Assembly: GCA_022825185.1 (NCBI GenBank)
Contig: JAJDYK010000348.1
Location: forward strand, 1 to 33,704
Direction of reading: 5' to 3'
DNA from: Candidatus Latescibacterota bacterium
GTDB lineage: Bacteria; Latescibacterota; UBA2968; UBA8231
DNA: 33,704 nucleotides
Made by a program: the position numbers and the translations under genes. The notes below the pieces were generated by a model. That model was not told the DNA's origin. It ran no database searches and saw nothing but the letters and a program-made list of their open reading frames with translations. Positions 14,999-22,761 of the stretch are shown here, piece by piece (position 1 is the stretch's first letter; each line of letters opens with the position of its first letter).

Positions 14999-16219
14999 AT
15001 GAAAATCAAATCCATCGACCTAGTCCGCATCCAACGCCCCGACGGCCCCTCGCTCCGCGCCCGTTCCCAAGCCGGCTCAACGCTCTCTGCTTCGACGGCC
15101 CCCGCCCAACAGAGCCAACCCCGCCGCAAGGCTTGGCCCACCGAAATCGAAGTGGCCAATCCAATGTCGCGCTTCCCGCGCTTCAAGCCCCGTCGCCAAC
15201 TCTACGGTGCCCAGCAATGGCCCGGCTTCGCAGTCAAAGTCACAGCCGAAGACGGCACCTGGGGCTTGGGCACGGCCGCAGGTCGGCCTGTCGCTGCGGT
15301 CATAGAAGACGCCTTCGCCCACATCCTCATAGGCGAAGACTGCCTAGCCATCGACAAGCTGTGGGATATGATGTTCCGCGTCTCCAAACCCTTCGGCACC
15401 GTCGGCATCGCCACTGTTGCCATCAGCGCCGTGGATCTAGCGCTGTGGGATCTGGCTGGCAAGCTGCAACAAAAACCCGTGTACCAACTCATCGGCGGCC
15501 CGGCCCGCGAGCGCATCTTCACCTACGCCACCGGCGACGACGTCGATTGGTACCGCGAGCTGGGCTTCCGCGCCTTCAAACTCCCCTGCCAATACGGCCC
15601 CGCCGACGGCCTGTGGGGTCTAGACCAAAACGAGCGGCGGGTCGCCGAAGGCCGCGAGTTGATCGGCGACGACTGCGAGCTCATGCTCGACTGCTACATG
15701 GCCTTTGACGTCGAATACAGCGTCCGCCTAGCCGAGCGCCTCAGACCCTACAAGTTGCGCTGGCTGGAGGAGTGCCTGATCCCCGAAGACGTCAAAAGCC
15801 ATATCAAACTCAAAGAGTGCCTGCCTTGGCAAACGCTGGCTAGCGGCGAGCACTTCTACACGCACTATCCCTACCAACAGATGATCGAGCACCGCGCCCT
15901 CGACGTGCTGCAACCCGATATCCACTGGGTCGGCGGGCTGACCGCCTGTATCAAAATCTGCCACATGGCCGAGGCCGCTGGCCTTGAAGTCTGCCTCCAC
16001 GGCGGCGGGCGCGACCCCTATGGCCAGCACTTGACTTGGGCCATGCCCAACACGCCCTGGGGCGAATACTACATCGGCTCAGATCCGGGGATCCCGCTGG
16101 AGGAAGTCGCCGAGCCGGGGGCGCTGGTGCCCAAAGACAGCTATCTGGAATTTGTGCCGCGCGGACCGGGTTTCGACTTGGGGATCGAGGAAGATTGGCT
16201 AGTACCATTTGGGTCATAG
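14999..16219 (+). CDS. Enolase-superfamily acid-sugar dehydratase, rhamnonate-dehydratase-like
   Basis: 406 residues of the mandelate racemase / muconate-lactonizing family. The order of motifs follows L-rhamnonate dehydratase: NPMSRFPRFKPRR near residue 54, SAVDLALWDLAGK, YATGDD, LDCYMAFDVEY with metal ligand Asp231, RWLEEC with Glu257, SGEH with Glu284, QPDIHWVGG with Asp307, and LHGGG with His334 (the Asp-His base pair). Such enzymes remove water from a sugar acid to give a 2-keto-3-deoxy acid. A 27-residue low-complexity stretch (about 20-46) replaces the loop that in the rhamnonate enzyme, as I remember it, holds a substrate His; the residue before VANPMS is Glu51 here, so the substrate may differ. 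The ATG has no ribosome site. The gene lies 71 bases before the first A-type gene, and a candidate regulator site precedes it. Confidence 0.85.
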   Translation: MKIKSIDLVRIQRPDGPSLRARSQAGSTLSASTAPAQQSQPRRKAWPTEIEVANPMSRFPRFKPRRQLYGAQQWPGFAVKVTAEDGTWGLGTAAGRPVAAVIEDAFAHILIGEDCLAIDKLWDMMFRVSKPFGTVGIATVAISAVDLALWDLAGKLQQKPVYQLIGGPARERIFTYATGDDVDWYRELGFRAFKLPCQYGPADGLWGLDQNERRVAEGRELIGDDCELMLDCYMAFDVEYSVRLAERLRPYKLRWLEECLIPEDVKSHIKLKECLPWQTLASGEHFYTHYPYQQMIEHRALDVLQPDIHWVGGLTACIKICHMAEAAGLEVCLHGGGRDPYGQHLTWAMPNTPWGEYYIGSDPGIPLEEVAEPGALVPKDSYLEFVPRGPGFDLGIEEDWLVPFGS

Positions 16220-16246
16220 GCCACTTGTCCAGACGACCGATTTTGT

Positions 16247-16268
16247 GTATCTAACCTTTTGTAGATAC
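16247..16268. promoter_or_regulatory. 7-bp inverted repeat before the first A-type gene
   Basis: GTATCTA at 16247-16253 and TAGATAC at 16262-16268 are perfect inverted copies around 8 bases. The site lies in the 71-base gap between the dehydratase stop and the ATG at 16291. The loop contains CCTTTT but no U-run follows the stem, so it is a poor terminator and more likely an operator. Its GATAC half resembles the direct repeats before the dehydratase. Confidence 0.35.
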
Positions 16269-16290
16269 CTGTCTCCCGAGAGTCCTGCCC

Positions 16291-18303
16291 ATGCACCGCA
16301 TCTTTGCCACCTTCTTTCCACTTCTGCTACCCAGTGTTCTGTCGGCGCAAATAAGCACTTGGCAGCTCGGCGGCAGCGACGGCCTTGCATGGTCGGCGAG
16401 CGATTCGGTGCGCATCTTCATCGACTTCGATTCCGTCCCCGGGGCCATCCAGCCCATCTACCTGACCTCGGCCCAAACCGTCTTTTCGCACCTCGACAAC
16501 TGGTCCCCGTGGAAATTTCCCCGCGAAATCGGCTATATCGATGGCCAGCGGCCCCGCGCTTGGAAGCATGGCTTGGGCGACTCGCGCACCGTCCACAATG
16601 CCACGTACCTAGTCGATGGCGACAGCACCACCTACAACCCCCCGTCCTCGGACCTGCGGAACTTCGACTGGTTTACCTTTGACGTGGCGGTGCCCGTCCC
16701 GGCCACCCGCTTCGGCTTTTTCACGCCACCGCGTGGGTTCCGCTCGGATGGCACTCCACTGGCCGACGATGCGGTACCCGCCTTTGAAGTGAGCGTTGCC
16801 ACCGAACCCGATCCCGAATGGCACGGGCACAATAGCTACGCGCGCATCGGCCCGCTCATCGCCGACGTCGCCGAAAACCTATCCCCCATCGTGCAAATAG
16901 ACCTGCCCCGCCAATACGTCCGCTTCATCCGCTGGCGGCGCAACGAGTCGGTACTCGATCCGACCTTGGTCATCCAAGAAAATTCGCTGTCGGGTCAAGC
17001 GCGGCCAGGCACCATCGGCGACTTTGAACTCTACGCCCACGGGGTCCCGCAGCGCGTGCTATATCTATCCAAAATCATCGATTTGGGCGCGGAAGTGAAC
17101 TTCGGCCGGCTGTTCTGGTCGGCGACCTCCATGCGAATGGCGGACGGCACCTTGGTCCCAGCCCCTGAAGCGGCTGTTGGGCTACGCGTCGAGGTGCGCA
17201 CCGGCAGAGATCAAGACCCCAATATCTACCGCGAATTCGACGACAAGGGCCGCGAGGTTGAAGTATCGCGCCAGCGTTACGAGTTCGAACTCAAGGAGTC
17301 TCAAGGCTACGGCTACGTCGCCAGCGATCGGCCTGGAGTCCGCGCGTCCGTGGCCTATGACGAGGACCACTGGACCTTCTGGTCGCCCGCCTTCACCGCG
17401 TCCGGCCAGCCGCTCAACCTACACAGCGGCTCCCATATCCAATTCAAAATCACCCTCGACAGCGCAGATTTCGACGCCTTTACGCGCTTAGATTCGCTGT
17501 GGGTCGAGCAGGCACCGCTCCTGGCGCGTCAGATCGTCGGCGAAGTCGCCCGCCTCGACGACCCGCAACCGAGCGGTTTCACCGAAGTGGCCCTAGGGCA
17601 GGCGACGAGCTTTAGCTACGATATTCGCGCCGACTTTGCCGCCTCCGAGTCGGGCTTCGACGCGCTGCGCATTCGCACCGGCAGCCGAGTCCACCTGCAG
17701 ACGCTGGCCATGGGCGATCCCTTGGTGCCCGTCGAGCCGCGCCGGGTCGAGATCAACGACGACGAATTCCTCATCGAGTTGCCCGAGCGGGTCCACGCCG
17801 CCAACAACGCGCCCATCCGCATCGAGTTCACGACCGATGTCTTCGTCTTCGCCACGACCTTTGAAGGCGAGGCCATGGACACAACTACCGAACGCCTACC
17901 CCAACCTATTCGGGGCGGCGATGCTACGGCCGCCGTATCGACCAATAGTCTGCGCGTATTGAGTGCAAAGAGCGGCTCCGTCAACGCCATCCAGAACCTG
18001 CGCTTTTCAACGCCGGTCTTGACCCCCAACGGCGACCGGGTAAACGACCTAGTGCAGGTCTCTTATTCCCTCTTCCGCCTACCTGCTAGCGTACCCGTCG
18101 AACTACGGGCGTATTCTCTGGATGGCCGACAAGTCGCACACCTGTCGTTTGCACCGCAGGCTTCTGGACCGCAGCACCTTCGCTGGGACGGACGCGATGC
18201 GCAAGGACAGCTCCTACCACCCGGCCTCTACCTGCTCGAAGTAGGGCTGCAATCCGACGAGAGCAGCGAACGCCTGCTGCGTCCGCTGGGCATCGCCTAC
18301 TAA
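16291..18303 (+). CDS. Type A secreted protein, copy 1 (A1)
   Basis: 670 residues. Signal peptide 1-19 (ending SVLSA), then a mature start QISTWQLGGSDG shared by all three A proteins. Seen next are a VDGDSTTYNPP segment and RFGFFTPPRGFRSDGTPL (about 105-155, galactose-binding-like), an IDLGAEVNFGRLFWSA block (about 265-280), a WTFWSPAF segment, a VGEVARLDDPQ to SGFDALRIRTGS block, and a C-terminal FlgD/T9SS type B-like module from about 578 (TPNGDRVND, SLDGRQVAHL, WDGRDAQG, PPGLYLLEV) ending GIAY. Here Gly of the usual TPNGDG is Arg. I know no named family for the whole protein; a surface or matrix protein binding carbohydrate is inferred. The stop is followed after one base by the ATG of B1. 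Confidence 0.88.
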   Translation: MHRIFATFFPLLLPSVLSAQISTWQLGGSDGLAWSASDSVRIFIDFDSVPGAIQPIYLTSAQTVFSHLDNWSPWKFPREIGYIDGQRPRAWKHGLGDSRTVHNATYLVDGDSTTYNPPSSDLRNFDWFTFDVAVPVPATRFGFFTPPRGFRSDGTPLADDAVPAFEVSVATEPDPEWHGHNSYARIGPLIADVAENLSPIVQIDLPRQYVRFIRWRRNESVLDPTLVIQENSLSGQARPGTIGDFELYAHGVPQRVLYLSKIIDLGAEVNFGRLFWSATSMRMADGTLVPAPEAAVGLRVEVRTGRDQDPNIYREFDDKGREVEVSRQRYEFELKESQGYGYVASDRPGVRASVAYDEDHWTFWSPAFTASGQPLNLHSGSHIQFKITLDSADFDAFTRLDSLWVEQAPLLARQIVGEVARLDDPQPSGFTEVALGQATSFSYDIRADFAASESGFDALRIRTGSRVHLQTLAMGDPLVPVEPRRVEINDDEFLIELPERVHAANNAPIRIEFTTDVFVFATTFEGEAMDTTTERLPQPIRGGDATAAVSTNSLRVLSAKSGSVNAIQNLRFSTPVLTPNGDRVNDLVQVSYSLFRLPASVPVELRAYSLDGRQVAHLSFAPQASGPQHLRWDGRDAQGQLLPPGLYLLEVGLQSDESSERLLRPLGIAY

Positions 18304-18304
18304 A

Positions 18305-20650
18305 ATGCGCTTTCTCGTTGCCTGTGCAGCTTGGCTCGCTTTGCCGACCGTTCCCGGCTGGGCTGAAATGCTGAGTTTCGACAGCGCAGAAAAATGGCAA
18401 AGCTGGACCATGCCTGCCGGGCTGGTACAGGTGGATGCAGAGGGCGTGCTACGCCTGACCAAATACCGCAAGGAAGTGGACGCCATCCGCGACGCCCACC
18501 TCTTCACTCATTCCACCCAAAAACGCGGCGAAGTAGCAGGCGGAATCTGGCAGGTCGGCAGTGGAAGCGCGACAGCCACAAACGCCATCGACGGCGATCC
18601 CGCGACCTTCTGGCAACCCGACCCGGCCGACGAACTCAAAAATTGGTTCCTCGATATCGACTTGGGCCGCGCCGTACTCGCCCGCCACATTCGCCTGACC
18701 TTCCCCGACCAAGAGGGTGCCCGCCCGCTGCGGCAGTTCACCGTCTATGGCACTACCGGGGCGCGCATCCAAGCCACGGCCGACGTATTCAAATACGATC
18801 CAGTCTATCGCACCACCCTGCCCAACCGCGCCACCTCCCTGACCATTCCCCTTGAGTACCCGACCGCCGACACCGTCCTGACTGTCGATCCAGCTATGGT
18901 CATTGATCGCACCTTTGAAAACCGCTACCAAGTGATTCAGTACATCAGTATCGTCGTCGAAGACCAGAGCCCAGATGCGGCGCTCGCCGAAGTCGAAGTA
19001 CTCACCGTGGGCGACAATATCAGTATCGGCACTGCCGAGCGCGGCACCTTCCTCAACGGTACCGTAGCCGCCGCCCCCAACAACCTCTTTGACGCCGATA
19101 TCAACACCACTAACCTCATCACCTCTGGGCGTGGCGACCAAGGTTGGGAGAAGGCCGGCACTTGGTTTTACGTCGATCTAGGGGCCGTGTTCTTCGTCGA
19201 TGAACTGTTCCTCTACGTGCTCCGACCTTTTGAGGGCACTGCGGGCTACCACCGAGGCTCGGCTGGCCCAGGTCACAACATCCTAGTCTCGGACGGCTCG
19301 CTGAGCGTGGGTACTTCCCTGCCTGTACCTGCGCCGCTCGACTACAGTGAACTGCTCACGCACGTCAACCCCAAGGCGGATGGCCTCTATCGCATACGCT
19401 ATAAATTTAGGCCGCGCAAGATGCGCTATATGTTCTGGCACGGCCTGACCGACCGCGATTGGCAAGAATCCAAATGGGGCGAGCTCATGCTGTTCTCGCC
19501 GGGCTATCCCGCTCAAGTCTCACTGCGTTCCGGCTTTATTGACCTCGGCCAGATCGTCGGCGACGAGCGGCCCAAAGTCATCAAGGCTCTGCACTGGGAC
19601 GCCCACTTGCCTCCAGCAGCCAGAATGCAACTGCGCTCGCGTTCGGGCAACGCGTTGGCACCGGTCTTTACGTTCCACAACAAGATCGGCGAAGAGATCA
19701 CCGAAGAAAAATGGAACAGCTCGCCCAAAGTGCTGCGCGGTGCCATCGACACCGCGCTAGTCGTCGGCGAGGACTGGGACGCTTGGAGCAATGTGTACCA
19801 GTTTTCCGGCGAAACCTTTAAATCGGCCAGCCCGCGTCGCTTCGTGCAACTGGAGCTAATTCTCGCCACCGACCACCCCGAGGTCGCGCCCACAGTCAAC
19901 GAGCTGTCGATTGAATTCGACGACGCGCTGCTTCAGAGTGCCCGCGGGCGCGTCGAGCCGCGCCGTGCGCTCCCCAACGAGGAGACGGCCTTCACCTATA
20001 CTCTGTTACCCCGCGCTGGCCCCGCTGACGTCGGCTTCGACCTAATGCGCTTCGACCTGCCGGGTCCGATCAATCTGCCCAGCGTGAGCGTGGAAAAGGG
20101 CGCAGAAACCATCTCGGCGGCGGCTTCCCTGCGCGGAGACTCCCTGCTCATCGCTTTACCCGAGCCGGTCAGAGACGATTCGGTCCGCGTCCACTTTACC
20201 ACCCGTATAGTGCGCAATGCCACGCTCTTTGCGTTGGACTTAGGCTCCAGCGCGCATCCGGGCCTCTGGCAGTCGGTCGAACCGGCTGCCCGCCGCGCCA
20301 ACATCGTCATGCTGCCCGAACTGACCAGTAGCAGCCAGCTCATCGCCGACTTCTTCATCTCCTCGCCGACACTCACGCCCAACGGCGACGGCGTCAACGA
20401 CCGGCTGGAGGTGCGGTTCGTCGTCCTGAAAGTCGAAAACCGCGAGCCGCGAGTGGAAGTCTTCGACCTCGCCGGGCGCAAAGTAGCCGTTCTCACGCCA
20501 ATCGCCGAGGGCTTGCATCACCTCTTCACCTGGGACGGCACTCAGGCCAGTAGCACAGTAGTAGAGCCTGGCATTTACGTCCTGCGCGTCGATCTCGGTG
20601 CCGACGCCGGTGACGATACCATGCTACACACCATCTCCGTCGCCTATTAG
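18305..20650 (+). CDS. Type B secreted protein with discoidin-like domains, copy 1 (B1)
   Basis: 781 residues, ATG one base after the A1 stop, so probably translationally coupled. Signal peptide 1-20 (ending PGWA), then MLSFDSAEKW. Residues about 78-155 form a discoidin (F5/8 type C)-like domain: AIDGDPATFWQPDP, WFLDIDLGRAVLARHIRLTF, RQFTVYG. A second discoidin-like unit lies at about 245-385 (NNLFDADINTTN, WFYVDLGAVFFVDELFLYVLRP). A block from about 400 (FIDLG, KALHWDAHLPPAARMQLRSRSGNA) and a GFDLMRFDLPG block follow, as in the A proteins. The C-terminal module starts at 691 (TPNGDGVND, FDLAGRKVAVL, TWDG, PGIYVLRVDLGADAGDD) and ends TISVAY. Discoidin domains usually bind glycans or matrix; no catalytic residues are recognisable. 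Part of the gene is nearly identical to B3. Confidence 0.88.
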   Translation: MRFLVACAAWLALPTVPGWAEMLSFDSAEKWQSWTMPAGLVQVDAEGVLRLTKYRKEVDAIRDAHLFTHSTQKRGEVAGGIWQVGSGSATATNAIDGDPATFWQPDPADELKNWFLDIDLGRAVLARHIRLTFPDQEGARPLRQFTVYGTTGARIQATADVFKYDPVYRTTLPNRATSLTIPLEYPTADTVLTVDPAMVIDRTFENRYQVIQYISIVVEDQSPDAALAEVEVLTVGDNISIGTAERGTFLNGTVAAAPNNLFDADINTTNLITSGRGDQGWEKAGTWFYVDLGAVFFVDELFLYVLRPFEGTAGYHRGSAGPGHNILVSDGSLSVGTSLPVPAPLDYSELLTHVNPKADGLYRIRYKFRPRKMRYMFWHGLTDRDWQESKWGELMLFSPGYPAQVSLRSGFIDLGQIVGDERPKVIKALHWDAHLPPAARMQLRSRSGNALAPVFTFHNKIGEEITEEKWNSSPKVLRGAIDTALVVGEDWDAWSNVYQFSGETFKSASPRRFVQLELILATDHPEVAPTVNELSIEFDDALLQSARGRVEPRRALPNEETAFTYTLLPRAGPADVGFDLMRFDLPGPINLPSVSVEKGAETISAAASLRGDSLLIALPEPVRDDSVRVHFTTRIVRNATLFALDLGSSAHPGLWQSVEPAARRANIVMLPELTSSSQLIADFFISSPTLTPNGDGVNDRLEVRFVVLKVENREPRVEVFDLAGRKVAVLTPIAEGLHHLFTWDGTQASSTVVEPGIYVLRVDLGADAGDDTMLHTISVAY

Positions 20651-20745
20651 CACTTCCCATCCCAGTGGCAATTTTAATTCGGCGCACAGCTCTTTTTGCG
20701 TTATCTTCCCGATAGTATTTCACCTCGGCGGAGGTACGGTACCCG

Positions 20746-22755
20746 ATGCGCAATGCTTGGCCTTTGATTCTAGTCCTCGCGGTCACCCCCAGCCACGCTC
20801 AAGTAGCAAAATGGCAACTGGGCGGTAGTGGGGCGGCGTGGGACCAGCGCGACTCCCTCCAAGTCCTTGTCGATTTTGCCGACAGTGCGATCCAGCCGCT
20901 CTACTTGCAGCCAGATCAAAACGTCCTTCACCTGCTGGAAAACTGGGAGTTCTGGCGCGACCCCTCTCTGCACAACCTCGGCTATGTAGATGGCCAGAAA
21001 CCCCGCTTCTGGAACCGCTGGAACGGTGCCGGCGGCGATCCGACCCAAAGTGGCGTTTTCCTAATTGATCGCGATTCCACGACCTATAACGCTCCCCGTT
21101 CCGAATCGATCAGAGCCACGTTCTTCTCCTTCGACACCGCCGTGCCGATCCCCGCCGTGCGCTTCGGCTTCTTCACCCCCTCGCAGGGCTTCCGCTCTGA
21201 CGGCACACCGCTGCCCTTCGACGCGGTCCCGGCTTTTGATGTCTCGATCGGCACGGACTCTGAACCGGCCGTTCACTGGGGCGGCAACGATCTCTTTGAA
21301 AAAACCATCGCCAATGTCGGTGCCAACTTCGAATCCTCCGTTCAGATAGAATTCCCCCGCCAGTACGCCCGCTTCTTTCGCTGGCGGCGGCAAACGTCGC
21401 TGGCCGACGAGGAAGCCCTCAACATCTGCCGCGACTGCGGCGGCCAAGGCAACCAAGCCATCGCGCTCAAAGGCTCTATCGGGGGATTTGAGGTCTTCGG
21501 CCAAGGCATACCGCAGCGCGTCGTGTACCTCAGCCAAGTTATCGATCTCGGCCAAGTCGTGAATTTCGGTCGTCTGCACTGGGCGGGCACGCCGCTGCGC
21601 TTAGTCGATGGCGCGATCGTCGAAGATCCCGACGCTCCCGTCTGGCTCAAGGCCAGGGTCCGCGTCGGTCGCGACGACAGCCCGGCGACCTACCACGAAT
21701 ACACCAACATCGGCCGCGAGAAAGAGGTCTCGCGCGAGCACTACGAGACGCTCACCGCCCAACTCAACCGCGACCCGCGCCCCGGGATCCGCGCCTCCAT
21801 CGGCTACGATTCCGCCAACTGGTCCTTCTGGTCGGTGCCTTTTACCGAATCGGGCCAACTCATCCGGCTCCGCAGCGGATCGTACTTACAGGTGGATCTG
21901 TCCATAGAAAGCCGCGACTTCGACGCTTGGCTGCGGCTTGACTCGCTGTGGATTGAGACCGCGCCGCTCTTGGCCGCCGAGGTTTTTGCCGAAGTAGCGC
22001 GGCGCGACGACCCGCAACCCAAGCGCGGCTTTACCGAAGTAGCCTTGGGCCAACAGACCGAATTCGTCTATCAGGTGCGAGCCGAATTCAACAGCAACAC
22101 CGCTCCTGGCTTCGACGCGCTCAAAATCCACACCGGCAGCCGCACTGCCTTCCGCGGCCTCGAAATGGGCACCCCGCTCGTTCCCGTCAACCCCGTCGCA
22201 ATAACCGAAGACGACGGGTTGACGATCCAATTGCCCCAGCGCATCACCAGCGCCAACAACGCGCCCATCCGCGTGACCTTCGCCACCGCCGTTTTTGAAT
22301 TCGCCTCCACCTTCACGGGCGAGATCTTTGCCGCTGACAGCGAATCACTCCCCCAGCCGATCCTCGCCGGCGACGCTGGCGAGGCGGTCTCCACCAACAG
22401 CCTGCGGGTGTTGGGCGCAGACGACGCAACGCCCGGTTTTATCCAATCGCTCGCTTTGTCCACCCCGGTGCTAACCCCCAATGGCGACGGCGTCCACGAC
22501 CAACTCCAGATGCGTTATTCGCTCTTCCGTCTTCCCGGTGCGGTGCCCGTAGCACTCGAAGTGTACGCCTTGGACGGCCGCCGCATCGCCCGCCTCGACA
22601 AGGGGCTGCAAGACTCCGGCCCGCAGGCGATCACCTGGGATGGCCGCGACGAGACCGGCCAGCTTCTTCCACCGGGCCTCTACCTGCTCTCCCTCGCGCT
22701 GCAAACCCAATCCGTCCAAGCCAAGCAGCTATTAGCCCTCAGCGTCGCCTACTAA
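20746..22755 (+). CDS. Type A secreted protein, copy 2 (A2)
   Basis: 669 residues; ATG 10 bases after a CGGAGGT ribosome site. Signal peptide 1-18 (ending PSHA), mature start QVAKWQLGGSG. The same domain order as A1: GFFTPSQGFRSDGTPL near residue 141, VIDLGQVVNFGRLHWAG, WSFWSVPF, AEVARRDDPQ, GFDALKIHTGS, then the C-terminal module from about 577 (TPNGDGVHD, ALDGRRIARL, WDGRDETG, PPGLYLLSL) ending LSVAY. It differs by a CRDC pair (Cys228 and Cys231), possibly a disulfide or metal site, absent from A1 and A3. B2 starts 6 bases after its stop. The 95-base gap before it has no clear promoter, so it may be co-transcribed with the upstream pair. Confidence 0.88.
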   Translation: MRNAWPLILVLAVTPSHAQVAKWQLGGSGAAWDQRDSLQVLVDFADSAIQPLYLQPDQNVLHLLENWEFWRDPSLHNLGYVDGQKPRFWNRWNGAGGDPTQSGVFLIDRDSTTYNAPRSESIRATFFSFDTAVPIPAVRFGFFTPSQGFRSDGTPLPFDAVPAFDVSIGTDSEPAVHWGGNDLFEKTIANVGANFESSVQIEFPRQYARFFRWRRQTSLADEEALNICRDCGGQGNQAIALKGSIGGFEVFGQGIPQRVVYLSQVIDLGQVVNFGRLHWAGTPLRLVDGAIVEDPDAPVWLKARVRVGRDDSPATYHEYTNIGREKEVSREHYETLTAQLNRDPRPGIRASIGYDSANWSFWSVPFTESGQLIRLRSGSYLQVDLSIESRDFDAWLRLDSLWIETAPLLAAEVFAEVARRDDPQPKRGFTEVALGQQTEFVYQVRAEFNSNTAPGFDALKIHTGSRTAFRGLEMGTPLVPVNPVAITEDDGLTIQLPQRITSANNAPIRVTFATAVFEFASTFTGEIFAADSESLPQPILAGDAGEAVSTNSLRVLGADDATPGFIQSLALSTPVLTPNGDGVHDQLQMRYSLFRLPGAVPVALEVYALDGRRIARLDKGLQDSGPQAITWDGRDETGQLLPPGLYLLSLALQTQSVQAKQLLALSVAY

Positions 22756-22761
22756 CGTCCG

